Shown: positions 1 through 8,309, counted from the stretch's first letter. The stretch is 35,263 nt of DNA from Oscillospiraceae bacterium (GCA_900768245.1 CAAGCE010000043.1:1-35263), one strand, 5' to 3'. Made by a program: numbers and translations. Notes: generated from the sequence alone by a model not told the origin.

Positions 1-168
1 CACATAAATTTCTTGACATACGACATGTATGCAAATTCTTGCTTTGCAATAATTGCGAAATTTCTATACAATCCGGCGAAAAATCCGGCTGCGCATCTGA
101 GGCACTATGGTTTTTAAATGCGACCTTAAGGCAAATATGCCGTATTACATAAAAAGGAATGTTAAATT

Positions 169-1803
169 ATGCCTATTACAGAACTTCTTGAACAGAATTG
201 TGCAAAGTTCGGAAACGATATTGCACTTGTTGAGATCAACCCTGATATACAGGAAAACCGCCGTGTTACATGGAAGGAATATGAGCTAATCGAGCCTAAT
301 ACACTCTGCCATTACCGCCGTGAAATAACTTGGAACGTATTTAATGAAAAGGCTAACCGCTTTGCTAACCTCCTTATAAGCCGTGGCGTCAAAAAAGGCG
401 ATAAGGTGGCTATCCTGCTTATGAACTGCCTTGAATGGCTGCCAATATATTTCGGCATACTCAAAACAGGCGCATTGGCTGTTCCGCTCAATTTCAGATA
501 TACATCTGATGAAATAAAATACTGCCTTGACCTTTCCGAAAGCGATGTGCTGGTGTTCGGTCCTGAGTTTATCGGACGTGTCGAGGAGATCGCTGAGGAT
601 ATAAGCAAGCACAGACTCCTTTTCTATGTCGGAGGAAACTGTCCGACCTTTGCTGAGGACTATGACCGACTTACAGCAAACTGCTCCAGCAGCTCACCTG
701 ACATAAAGCTTTCTGATGACGACGACGCTGCAATATACTTCTCATCAGGTACAACAGGCTTCCCTAAGGCTATCCTTCATAAGCATATGAGCCTTCTTCA
801 TGCCGCAAGAGTTGAACAGAACCACCACGGTCAGACAAAGGACGATGTGTTCCTCTGCATACCTCCGCTTTATCATACGGGTGCAAAAATGCATTGGTTC
901 GGCTCACTTATTTCAGGCGGAAAGGCTGTGCTTCTCCGTGGAGTAAAGCCTAAGACCATACTTGAAGCGGTATCAAATGAAAAATGTACAATAGTATGGC
1001 TCCTTGTGCCTTGGGCGCAGGATATTCTTGATGCGATAGACAGAGGAGAAATAAACCTTGCGGATTATGACCTTGACCAATGGAGACTGATGCATATCGG
1101 TGCACAGCCTGTTCCGCCGAGCCTTATCGCACGTTGGAAAAAGTATTTCCCTAACCATAAATATGATACAAATTACGGCCTGAGCGAATCTATCGGACCG
1201 GGCTGCGTTCATCTCGGTGTGGACAATATAAATAAGGTAGGCGCAATAGGCAAAGCAGGCTACGGCTGGGAAACAAAGATCGTTGACGAAAAGGGCGAAG
1301 TTGTAAAGCGTGGTGAAGTAGGCGAGCTGGCAGTAAAAGGTCCGGGTGTAATGACCTGCTACTTCAACGACCCAAAGGCGACCGCAGAGGTGCTGAAGGA
1401 CGGCTGGCTCTTTACGGGAGATATGGCGCAGGAGGACGAGGACGGCTTCATTTTCCTTGTTGACCGTAAAAAGGACGTTATCATTTCAGGAGGCGAAAAT
1501 CTCTATCCCGTACAGATAGAGGACTACCTCAGAAGCCACGACGCTGTAAAGGACGCTGCTGTTATCGGACTTCCCGATAAGCGTCTTGGTGAAATTGCAG
1601 CAGCAATAATTGAAATAAAACCTGACCATAAATGCACAGAGGAAGAAATAAACGAATTCTGCAACGGACTTCCCAGATATAAGCGTCCGCACAAGATAAT
1701 TTTTGCGGATATTCCGAGAAACCCAACGGGCAAGATAGAAAAGCCAAAGCTCCGTCAGATCTACTGCGGTGAAAGCGTTGTTGCAAAACAGAACAGAGGA
1801 TAA
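169..1803 (+). CDS. Acyl-CoA synthetase, class I adenylate-forming enzyme (AMP-dependent synthetase/ligase)
   Basis: The 544-aa protein carries the full ANL superfamily motif set: the P-loop-like FSSGTTGFPK near residues 190-199, YGLSE near 335, GWLFTGD at 412-418, DRKKD at 432-436 followed by SGGEN, and NPTGK at 518-522. K522 is the expected adenylation lysine. The family activates a carboxylic acid as acyl-AMP and usually transfers it to CoA in the cytoplasm. The closest general type is a medium/long-chain acyl-CoA or CaiC-like ligase, but the acid cannot be read from the sequence. The ATG has an AAGGAA about nine bases upstream. It stands alone, with a terminator after it and an oppositely oriented gene beyond. 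The 168 bases in front contain a TTGACA at 13-18 but no well-spaced -10 that I trust, so no promoter is called. Class confident, substrate unknown. Confidence 0.93.
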   Translation: MPITELLEQNCAKFGNDIALVEINPDIQENRRVTWKEYELIEPNTLCHYRREITWNVFNEKANRFANLLISRGVKKGDKVAILLMNCLEWLPIYFGILKTGALAVPLNFRYTSDEIKYCLDLSESDVLVFGPEFIGRVEEIAEDISKHRLLFYVGGNCPTFAEDYDRLTANCSSSSPDIKLSDDDDAAIYFSSGTTGFPKAILHKHMSLLHAARVEQNHHGQTKDDVFLCIPPLYHTGAKMHWFGSLISGGKAVLLRGVKPKTILEAVSNEKCTIVWLLVPWAQDILDAIDRGEINLADYDLDQWRLMHIGAQPVPPSLIARWKKYFPNHKYDTNYGLSESIGPGCVHLGVDNINKVGAIGKAGYGWETKIVDEKGEVVKRGEVGELAVKGPGVMTCYFNDPKATAEVLKDGWLFTGDMAQEDEDGFIFLVDRKKDVIISGGENLYPVQIEDYLRSHDAVKDAAVIGLPDKRLGEIAAAIIEIKPDHKCTEEEINEFCNGLPRYKRPHKIIFADIPRNPTGKIEKPKLRQIYCGESVVAKQNRG

Positions 1804-1809
1804 CTTATA

Positions 1810-1841
1810 AATTAAGAATTAAGAATTAAAAATTAAGAATT
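1810..1841. repeat. AATTAAG-type direct repeat tract
   Basis: Short tandem units of the form AATTAAGAATTAAAA begin six bases after the acyl-CoA synthetase stop codon. The same pattern recurs at 27735-27760, again just past a stop codon. Such tracts are common in Firmicutes intergenic DNA; no function is assigned. Confidence 0.7.
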
Positions 1842-1860
1842 GATAATGTGTCAATATCGT

Positions 1861-1894
1861 ATGGGCGGATAAAAATATCCGTCCATATTTTTAT
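1861..1894 (+). terminator. Rho-independent terminator of the acyl-CoA synthetase gene
   Basis: An 11-bp stem (ATGGGCGGATA at 1861-1871 against TATCCGTCCAT at 1876-1886, one G-T pair) with a 4-base loop is followed by TTTTTATTTATATT. Confidence 0.85.
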
Positions 1895-1965
1895 TTATAT
1901 TATATATACATAGTATTTTTAATTGTGCGCATTACATTTTGTAAATAAGTTTCTCGCAAAATTAA

Positions 1966-2030
1966 CGACCGCGGCGGAACACTATCTGTAAGTCAAAGCA
2001 AATTTTAAACCGCCGCCCCCAAAAAAATAA
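1966..2030 (+). repeat. CGGCGG fold-back arm, copy 1 (solo)
   Basis: A GC-rich imperfect inverted repeat (CGACCGCGGCGG ... CCGCCGCCCCC) ends in A7TAAA. It is nearly identical to 14703-14768 and related to copies at 5247, 12498, 20393, 21386, 27823 and 27981. Its A-rich end is at the same time the T-tract of the terminator of the minus-strand gene at 2069-3658. It lies between convergent genes. No inverted partner arm is visible nearby, so this is a solo arm. Confidence 0.8.
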
Positions 2031-2060
2031 AGGAAGCAGCGCAAAATGCAGAAGCTTCCT
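2022..2060 (-). terminator. Rho-independent terminator of the MBOAT-DHHW operon
   Basis: Read on the minus strand, AGGAAGC (2060-2054) pairs with GCTTCCT (2037-2031) and is followed by TTATTTTTTT. The T-tract is shared with the neighbouring CGGCGG repeat. Confidence 0.8.
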
Positions 2061-2068
2061 TTGTATTT

Positions 2069-3658
2069 TTATGAAATCGATGTTGTTGGAACGGTAGTTT
2101 CCTGCGGTTTAGTTTCGGATTTTTCTGTCTTGGCAGGCTTATCTGTTGTTTTGCCGTCCTTGGCGGTTTCGGAGGTTTCCGTTACGGGAGGCTCGGTTAT
2201 GATTACCGTGCCTGTCGGAGAGGTCAGCATACGCTCGATACCGCTTATCAGCGATGACGTGTTCGCCGCAAATGCATTGTCGATGAAAAGCACGTCCGTT
2301 GCGCCGACTTCCTTGATATAATCAACGGCATTACGGCCGAAATAGCGTATGTCTATAACATATATCTCGTCAAAGCTGTCAATGAGATATGGCGCAAAGG
2401 CATTGCCGTAGGACTCCTTGAACATCACTATTTTTCTGCCTGTGCCTGCGTTTGTGGTGATCTTGATGTGGAGGCTGTCGCCGCCGAGATACATTCCGTA
2501 CATTGCCGAGCCTGCGGCATATTCGTGGTATATGGGGTTGCTGCCTAAGGAGCGCAGGGTATCATATCGGAAGCTTTCACCTGTGAACGGGCTTTTTGTC
2601 ATATGGTAGGTGAAGGTATCGGGGTTGTTTTTCAGCGTGATGTCGTTTGTGTAGCCGTAAAGCGAGCCGACATAGGGTTCGTCCTTGGTTTTGGTTATGT
2701 AGCTGTCAAGCGGCGGGGGAGTCTGACCTATGGTATTGCAGAACGCTGTATACGCATAATATGCGCCTAAGTCCGTCCAATGGTGGTCGGTGCGGAAGTA
2801 AATATATTCGTCCTTATGAGCTTCAAGGACTGAATATGCGTCAACGGAAATTACTCCGTCAGTAAGATTTGCATAGATATTGTCGATAGCGTCCTTTTCC
2901 GAGCCTGAGTATTTTTTATACTTTTCAGGCAGATAAAATTCTACCGACGTCGGAACAACAAGGTTATAAACATTAACATTTTCACCGAGAGCACGTTTAT
3001 AGGAGCTTATAAGCTGCGCATATCGTGCGCCCTGCTTTTTATTGCCGCCGAAAAGCATTATGCCTGCCTTTTCGCCGTACATATTCACTCCGTCAACAAG
3101 TATACCGTTATTGAGGAACTCACCTATATTGCCCGACTGTGTTTCCAGGGCAGACTGTGATGTTTCAGCCGGAACAACAGTCGTCACGTCATTAAGAGGC
3201 GGTACTGTCGTAACATCGGGCGCAGCTTCATCATCGGTCGGGGGAGCTGTTACAGCCTCTTTCTGCTGCGGTATGTCGGCAGCATATGGTTCATCGTATT
3301 CTTCACCGAAGTCGTCGTCATCATTAACTACCGCAACGGCACCGTAAAACTGCGGCGTTGCCATTCCCTTTGCCTTTTCAAGCTTTGATGCAATACCGTT
3401 CAGCGTGTCACGGAATGGCACTGTGTCCGTAAAGAAGTTATCAACAGCTGCGGCAAATTCTCCGCTTATATAATTTTCAAATGAAAAGGTGGGAAATTCC
3501 GCAAGACGTCTGTTTTCCGTTTCGGATATTTCGGGACGGTCGGCAAAGGCAAGATAGAAGCTGACAAGACCCGTAAAGGTAAGGAAAAATGATGCCGATG
3601 CAATGCTTGCGGTTTTTCTGTATTCATTTGCTTTTTTCTTGGATATGTTCTTTTTCAT
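2069..3658 (-). CDS. DHHW/AlgX-like SGNH-type protein, partner of the MBOAT acyltransferase
   Basis: The 529-aa protein has an N-terminal membrane anchor (about residues 17-40), an acidic and Pro/Thr-rich linker (about 108-170), and then an SGNH-like catalytic domain. The motif naming the family, DHHW, is at 291-294. A Ser in KESYGN (S416) lies where AlgJ/AlgX proteins have their nucleophile, so a D291-H293-S416 triad is a reasonable inference. The Lys/Thr/Pro-rich C-terminus looks like a cell-wall-spanning tail. It starts 10 bases after the MBOAT gene with GAGG eight bases before the ATG, so the two genes form an operon. In known pairs the MBOAT protein passes an acyl group across the membrane and the AlgX-like partner places it on an exported polysaccharide. 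The polymer is unknown, as no glycan synthesis genes are nearby. Confidence 0.9.
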   Translation of the reverse strand: MKKNISKKKANEYRKTASIASASFFLTFTGLVSFYLAFADRPEISETENRRLAEFPTFSFENYISGEFAAAVDNFFTDTVPFRDTLNGIASKLEKAKGMATPQFYGAVAVVNDDDDFGEEYDEPYAADIPQQKEAVTAPPTDDEAAPDVTTVPPLNDVTTVVPAETSQSALETQSGNIGEFLNNGILVDGVNMYGEKAGIMLFGGNKKQGARYAQLISSYKRALGENVNVYNLVVPTSVEFYLPEKYKKYSGSEKDAIDNIYANLTDGVISVDAYSVLEAHKDEYIYFRTDHHWTDLGAYYAYTAFCNTIGQTPPPLDSYITKTKDEPYVGSLYGYTNDITLKNNPDTFTYHMTKSPFTGESFRYDTLRSLGSNPIYHEYAAGSAMYGMYLGGDSLHIKITTNAGTGRKIVMFKESYGNAFAPYLIDSFDEIYVIDIRYFGRNAVDYIKEVGATDVLFIDNAFAANTSSLISGIERMLTSPTGTVIITEPPVTETSETAKDGKTTDKPAKTEKSETKPQETTVPTTSIS

Positions 3659-3668
3659 AGTGACTGCC

Positions 3669-5084
3669 TCAATATCTGAAATAAAGGAACGGATTATAGC
3701 TCTGGTTTACAAGCAGGAGCGAGCTTACGATAAGTATGCCGAAAAGCACAGCATTTTCGCCTATCTTTGCCGCAGCAAATCCCACAGCGGTCTTATCGGC
3801 GAGCCCGTTTATCTTTTCTTTTATAACACGGCACACAGGACAGCAAAGAATTATTGCCGCAATAATTATAAAGCAGTTGCTCTTTATGGACGAGAGAGCG
3901 ATCTCATCGTAAAGCGGTGCTGAATTTCCGCCGAACATACCGCTAAGGCATTTTCCGAGCCTTGACATATCTTCAAAATAGAAAAGAGCCCAGCCGAAAA
4001 TTGCCGCAATGATAAGGTAAAGATGAGAGAAGAAGGACGGTATCTTTTCAAGTATTTTTCCGAGGAAAAGCTTTTCAATAACAACGAGCAGTCCGAAATA
4101 AAGTCCCCATAGAATGAAGTTCCAGCTTGCACCGTGCCATAAGCCCGTGAGGAACCATACAACAGCGAGATTTAATATCTGGTGGCGGCGGTTTCCGCCC
4201 ATTGGGATATAAACATAGTCACGGAAGAAGCTGCCGAGGGAAATATGCCATCTTCTCCAGAATTCCGACGCTGACTTTGAAATATAAGGGTAGTTGAAGT
4301 TTTCGTCAAAATGAAACCCGAACATCATTCCAAGTCCGATAGCCATATCGGAATAACCGGAAAAGTCAAAATATATCTGCAATGAGAACATTATAACACC
4401 TGTCCATGCGGCAAGCACAGAGGAGGGAGCAGTATCAAAGCCAAGCATACTGTCAGCGATACCGCCGATGCAGTTTGCGATAATGACCTTTTTGCCAAGT
4501 CCCTCAATAAATCTTGCCATACCTTTTCCAAGGTCGGCGGCGGAGAATTTACGGTGGTCGATCTCTTCAGCAACAGTTGTATAGCGGACGATAGGTCCTG
4601 CCACAAGCTGAAAGAACATTGAAACATAGAGCAGAAAGCTGAAAAAATTGCGCTGTACAGCGGCTTTGCCCCTATAAACATCAACAGTGTAGGAAATGGT
4701 CTGGAAAGTGTAGAATGAAATTCCGATAGGGAGCTGAAAATGCGGCACAGGCAGTCCAAGACCTGTGAGCGCATTTATATTTTCAATGAAAAATCCGCTG
4801 TATTTGAACAGGCAGAGCACACTAAGGTTTATAACGAGCGAAAAAACGACTCCCAGAACAGCTGTCTTCCGCCCACGGAAATGCTCGATAAACAGACCGT
4901 TGAAATAGTCAACAGCCGCACTTCCGATAAGCAGCAAAACCCATACAGGCTCGCCGAAGGAATAAAAAAGCAGTGAAAACACAATAAGTATGCCGTTTTT
5001 GTATGTCAGGTTCGGGATAATATAATAAAGTATCATACAAACGGGCAGAAAAAGATATATAAAAAACAGGTTGGAAAAAACCAA
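3669..5084 (-). CDS. MBOAT family O-acyltransferase (AlgI/DltB-like)
   Basis: This multi-pass membrane protein (about 471 aa) has family motifs FWRRWHISLGSFFRDYVYIP, GGNRR and LTGLWHGASWNF. H317 in LWHG is the conserved catalytic histidine. Known relatives (AlgI, DltB, PatA) move acyl groups across the membrane to extracellular polymers. The reading frame is open from a GTG at 5093, but that GTG overlaps the ribosome binding site AAAGAGGTG. The TTG at 5084 sits seven bases after it and gives the typical family start MVFSNLFFIYLFLP, so I prefer it. It is the first gene of the operon with the DHHW gene. Its upstream region holds an A/T-rich stretch, a CGGCGG arm (5247) and a MITE (5330). Confidence 0.93.
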   Translation of the reverse strand: MVFSNLFFIYLFLPVCMILYYIIPNLTYKNGILIVFSLLFYSFGEPVWVLLLIGSAAVDYFNGLFIEHFRGRKTAVLGVVFSLVINLSVLCLFKYSGFFIENINALTGLGLPVPHFQLPIGISFYTFQTISYTVDVYRGKAAVQRNFFSFLLYVSMFFQLVAGPIVRYTTVAEEIDHRKFSAADLGKGMARFIEGLGKKVIIANCIGGIADSMLGFDTAPSSVLAAWTGVIMFSLQIYFDFSGYSDMAIGLGMMFGFHFDENFNYPYISKSASEFWRRWHISLGSFFRDYVYIPMGGNRRHQILNLAVVWFLTGLWHGASWNFILWGLYFGLLVVIEKLFLGKILEKIPSFFSHLYLIIAAIFGWALFYFEDMSRLGKCLSGMFGGNSAPLYDEIALSSIKSNCFIIIAAIILCCPVCRVIKEKINGLADKTAVGFAAAKIGENAVLFGILIVSSLLLVNQSYNPFLYFRY

Positions 5085-5246
5085 CTCAAGCACCTCTTTA
5101 AAATTTCATAGACTGCCGCAGAAGGTAAAAAAATCATTGGCATATACATATTATATTATCATATCATAAAAAAAATAGCAACATCAAAAACGCATAAAAA
5201 GCATATATTACGACAAAAATTTTATCCTTTTTCCATAAAGAGTTAG

Positions 5247-5323
5247 TTTGCTTGGTACTTACGACTGCGGCGGCTTGCTATCCTTGGATTTACAGCAAAT
5301 GAAATGCCGCCGCCCCAATAAAA
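5247..5323 (+). repeat. CGGCGG fold-back arm, copy 2 (solo, long form)
   Basis: TTTGCTTGGTACTTACGAC leads into GCGGCGG ... CCGCCGCCCC and AATAAAA. The TTTGCTTGGTACTTACGAC lead also occurs, inverted, at 20438-20465, which ties this copy to the large composite element. It abuts the MITE at 5330 and lies between two same-direction operons. Confidence 0.75.
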
Positions 5324-5329
5324 CTAATA

Positions 5330-5483
5330 CTAATAACCTTTAACCTATGGATAAAATACGGTGGCTATAATACGCCCACCCTGCATCAACCTCCCTTGAA
5401 AGGCGGCAGCCTGTCTGCGGTCGTTTTCTTTGATTGGACGTATTCTATCCACCGTCTTTATCCATAGAACAAATGGTTATTAG
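5330..5483. mobile_element. MITE-like hairpin, TA-flanked with CTAATAACC termini, copy A
   Basis: A 154-bp element begins CTAATAACC and ends GGTTATTAG. The two ends are inverted repeats over about 60 bp, with interruptions, around a CTCCCTTGAAAGG core. It is flanked by TA on both sides, as expected for the TA target duplication of IS630/Tc1-type elements. A near-identical copy is at 35109-35263. It has no coding capacity. Confidence 0.85.
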
Positions 5484-5512
5484 TATAAAGACACAGCCAT
5501 ACCGGATTTAAC

Positions 5513-5552
5513 GCATAAAAAAGACTGCCGCAGTATATGAACTGCAACAGTC
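5513..5552 (-). terminator. Rho-independent terminator of the DHH phosphoesterase gene
   Basis: On the minus strand GACTGTTGCAG (5552-5542) pairs with CTGCGGCAGTC (5533-5523) and TTTTTT follows. The structure starts six bases beyond the stop codon. Confidence 0.85.
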
Positions 5553-5558
5553 ATATTT

Positions 5559-6479
5559 TTATTCACCCTTGTAATTTACAAGCTCATCAAGCATTTTCGG
5601 AAGCTCGGTATCCATATTTTCATCGCTGAACTGGCAGGTTCCGACTGCTTTATGTCCGCCGCCGCCATATTTCAGCATAAGGCTGCCGACATTTACGTTT
5701 GATGTTCTGTTAAGTATTGAGTAGCCGACTGCTGCGCTGCAGCCCTTGCCGCCCTTGCCGTTTACTATCCATGCGGAAATATTCTGCTCAGGATAGAGGC
5801 TGTAAATAAGGAATCTGTTTCCTGAATATATCGGGTCAACACCACGGAGATCGGTGATGATAACGTCCTTTTCGATCCTTGTGTGAGCTTTGACCATTTC
5901 CTTGAACTTTTCTGTCTGCTCGTTGTAGATCTCGATGCGTTCCTTAACATCGGGAAGGCTGAGTATCTCTTCCGTATTCATTGTACGGCAGCAGTCGATA
6001 AGCTTTTCCATAAGCTGATAGTTGGAGATAGTGAAGTTTCTCCATCTGCCGAGACCTGTTCTTGGATCCATAAGGAAGCCGATGAGTATCCAGCCTGTCG
6101 GGTTAAGGATCTCTTCTCTTGTAAGATTTCCGCTGTCTACCTTATCAACGGCGATCATCATATCGTCATAGTGAGCAAATCTTGCCTCGCCGCCGTAGTA
6201 ATCGTAAATAATTCTTGCACAGGAAGGTGCAATGCGGCTTTCGCCCTTATATTTGCCCTCAAGCTGATTTCTTTCAAACTCGCTGGAATGGTGGTCGAAC
6301 CAAAGTCCGCAGCCCTCAACGAAAGGAACATTTGCAAGGCAGTCGTCCTTTGTTATTTCAACAAGACCGTCCTGAAGGTCCTTAGGGTGAGCGAATTTCC
6401 AGTTATCAATGACCCCGACGTCTTTCAAAAGCGCACCGCAGGCAAGACCGTCAAAGTCAGAGCGGGTAACCAATCTCAT
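5559..6479 (-). CDS. DHH/DHHA1 family phosphoesterase (exopolyphosphatase/NrnA-like)
   Basis: The 306-aa protein has the DHH superfamily metal motifs D8-x-D10 (RSDFDG), DHH at 62-64 (WFDHHSS) and the DHHA1 motif GGGGHKAVG at 272-280. Family members cleave phosphoester or phosphoanhydride bonds with Mn2+, for example in oligonucleotides, cyclic dinucleotide breakdown products or polyphosphate. Which of these is the substrate is not clear. There is no N-terminal PAS/GGDEF region and no membrane segment, so it is not GdpP. A TTG at 6488 is in frame but touches the AAGGAG; the ATG at 6479 is nine bases away and is the better start. A TTGAAA-17-TATAAT promoter lies just upstream, so it can be expressed apart from ptsI. 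Confidence 0.88.
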   Translation of the reverse strand: MRLVTRSDFDGLACGALLKDVGVIDNWKFAHPKDLQDGLVEITKDDCLANVPFVEGCGLWFDHHSSEFERNQLEGKYKGESRIAPSCARIIYDYYGGEARFAHYDDMMIAVDKVDSGNLTREEILNPTGWILIGFLMDPRTGLGRWRNFTISNYQLMEKLIDCCRTMNTEEILSLPDVKERIEIYNEQTEKFKEMVKAHTRIEKDVIITDLRGVDPIYSGNRFLIYSLYPEQNISAWIVNGKGGKGCSAAVGYSILNRTSNVNVGSLMLKYGGGGHKAVGTCQFSDENMDTELPKMLDELVNYKGE

Positions 6480-6531
6480 CTGATACAACTCCTTATATTA
6501 AACATAGTTAAAACGCAAAATTACAATAATT

Positions 6532-6560
6532 ATTATACAATAACAAAAACACTTTTTCAA
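6532..6560 (-). promoter_or_regulatory. Promoter of the DHH phosphoesterase gene
   Basis: On the minus strand TTGAAA (6560-6555) is separated by 17 bases from TATAAT (6537-6532), about 50 bases before the start codon and downstream of the ptsI stop. Confidence 0.7.
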
Positions 6561-6597
6561 GCATTTTTATATATTTTTTAAAAAATTATGCACAAAG

Positions 6598-8259
6598 TCA
6601 GTTCCAAAGCTGCTGGAGTATTTCTCCTTTGATCTTTTCCACCGATGTTGAGCATATGACTTTTCGCAGGGGGAGTATTTCGGAGGGTGTAACGGAAAGC
6701 TCGTCCACACCCATTGCGAGAAAGATCTGTGTCAGGGAAGTATCCGCACCCATTTCGCCCGAGATGCCGACAGGCTTGTTATATTTATGAGCATTGTCGA
6801 TAACAAGCTTTATCATTCGGAACAGGCTTATGTTGAGCGGGTCGAAAAAGTCGTTCATAAGGGTATTTTCTCTGTCAATTACCATTGTATACTGAGCAAG
6901 GTCGTTTGTACCGATGCTGAGGAAGTCGACTTCTCTTGCAAGCAGATCGCTTATCATCACTGCCGATGGAGTTTCAACAAGCACACCACGTTTTATTTTT
7001 CCGTACGGAACTTTGTCAGCGTCCAGCTCGTCACGGACTTCCTTTGCCACCTTGCGTATGCGTCCGATGTCGATAATGGTCGAGACCATAGGGTAAAGCA
7101 CGGACACCTTTCCGAATGCAGCCGCACGGTATATTGCTCTCAGCTGTGTTTTGAAAATATCCGGACGGCTCAGAAGATAGCGTATTCCACGCCAGCCCAG
7201 TGCAGGGTTTTCCTCTTCAGGCAGTCCATAATAATCCATACGCTTGTCAGCACCGACATCAAGAGTACGGATAACGACTTCCTTGCCTGCCATCTCCATA
7301 ACGGCATACTTGTATTCGTCAAAAAGCTCGTCCTCTGTGGGGAAACGGTTTTTGCTCAGATAAATATATTCACTTCTGAAAAGACCGATACCGCCCGCAT
7401 CATTGTCAACAGCGTCATCAACAGCGTTTCTGCTGCCGGTATTTGCGTTTACCTTTATTTCGTGACCGTCGAGAGTAACATTCCTCCTGCCTTTGTATTC
7501 AAGAAAGCGTGAAGATTTCAGCTTTTCGTCTTTGTGTTTGAGTATAAGTTCATCAACAAGCTTTTCATCGGGTTCAATATAAATGCAGCCGCTGTAACCG
7601 TCCACTACCGCAAGCTTGCCGTTGTATTCCGGCAGAACATCAATACCCGTGCCAACGAGAGCAGGTATCTTCATTGTTCTTGCAAGAATAGCCGTATGTG
7701 AGCTTACCGAACCGCTGGCAGTGGCAAAGGCTATAACATTGCTGTGCGAAAGGCGTACAGTTTCGCTTGGCGAAAGATCCTCCGCAATAATTATGGCAGG
7801 CTCATCCGCACCTATTTTCTGCTCGGAATTGCCGTAAAGTATCATAAGCAGACGTTCGGTGATGTCTTTTATATCGGCAGAACGTGCCTGCATATAGGAA
7901 TCCTCCATACTGAGAAACATATCATAAAAGCTGTGACCGGTAGCGAAAACGGCATACTCGGCGTTGAAATGGCTGTTTCTGATATATTTTTCAATGGAGT
8001 CCATATAGCTGTAATCGTCAAGCATCATCATATGTATCCGGAAGATAGCAGCGTTATCGTCCCCGACCTCTTCAAGAGCCATATGGTAAAGCACGTCCAG
8101 CTGCTGAAGGGCAGTATCCTTAGCGACATTAAATCTCTGCATTTCGGCTTCGGGGTCGTCAATAATTATCTTTCTGACACTTATATCATTGTGAGTATAT
8201 ACGCTTATCTTTCCGACGGCGATACCTCTGAATACGCTTGTTCCGAAGTATACATTCAT
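6598..8259 (-). CDS. ptsI: PTS enzyme I (phosphoenolpyruvate-protein phosphotransferase) with Cys-to-Ser active-site change
   Basis: The 553-aa length and domain order match enzyme I: a helical HPr-binding and swivelling His domain with SGSVSSHTAILAR (H188 is the phospho-histidine), then a PEP-binding TIM barrel with FRSEY, IRTLDVGADK, EENPALGWRGIR and SIGTNDLAQYT. Enzyme I takes phosphate from PEP and passes it to HPr in the cytoplasm to drive sugar uptake. The odd feature is VGISGEMGAD at 497-506: other enzymes I have a Cys (C502 in E. coli, in a GMCGE context) where this one has S500, and that Cys is the acid/base residue for pyruvate. No ptsH or EII gene is in the window. The leader holds a MITE and a perfect hairpin between the ribosome binding site and the ATG. 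Confidence 0.93.
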   Translation of the reverse strand: MNVYFGTSVFRGIAVGKISVYTHNDISVRKIIIDDPEAEMQRFNVAKDTALQQLDVLYHMALEEVGDDNAAIFRIHMMMLDDYSYMDSIEKYIRNSHFNAEYAVFATGHSFYDMFLSMEDSYMQARSADIKDITERLLMILYGNSEQKIGADEPAIIIAEDLSPSETVRLSHSNVIAFATASGSVSSHTAILARTMKIPALVGTGIDVLPEYNGKLAVVDGYSGCIYIEPDEKLVDELILKHKDEKLKSSRFLEYKGRRNVTLDGHEIKVNANTGSRNAVDDAVDNDAGGIGLFRSEYIYLSKNRFPTEDELFDEYKYAVMEMAGKEVVIRTLDVGADKRMDYYGLPEEENPALGWRGIRYLLSRPDIFKTQLRAIYRAAAFGKVSVLYPMVSTIIDIGRIRKVAKEVRDELDADKVPYGKIKRGVLVETPSAVMISDLLAREVDFLSIGTNDLAQYTMVIDRENTLMNDFFDPLNISLFRMIKLVIDNAHKYNKPVGISGEMGADTSLTQIFLAMGVDELSVTPSEILPLRKVICSTSVEKIKGEILQQLWN

Positions 8260-8266
8260 ATACGTT

Positions 8267-8297
8267 CATATCTCTCAAAAGAGATATGCACTCCTTT
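8267..8297 (-). promoter_or_regulatory. ptsI ribosome binding site separated from its start codon by a perfect hairpin
   Basis: On the minus strand GAAAGGAG (ending at 8291) is the only good ribosome binding site before ptsI, yet it is about 31 bases from the ATG at 8259. A perfect 9-bp stem CATATCTCT/AGAGATATG (8288-8267, loop of four) fills the gap. If it folds, the effective spacing is roughly 10 bases. A second, out-of-frame ATG at 8269 begins a near copy of the true start (both read MNVY). Confidence 0.6.
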
Positions 8298-8309
8298 CAG
8301 TAAATTATG

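Noticed and set aside
5883..6581. A 232-aa plus-strand ORF antisense to the DHH phosphoesterase
   Set aside because: The opposite strand holds a protein with complete catalytic motifs; the long ORF is a codon-usage shadow, as is the 241-aa one at 6787 antisense to ptsI.
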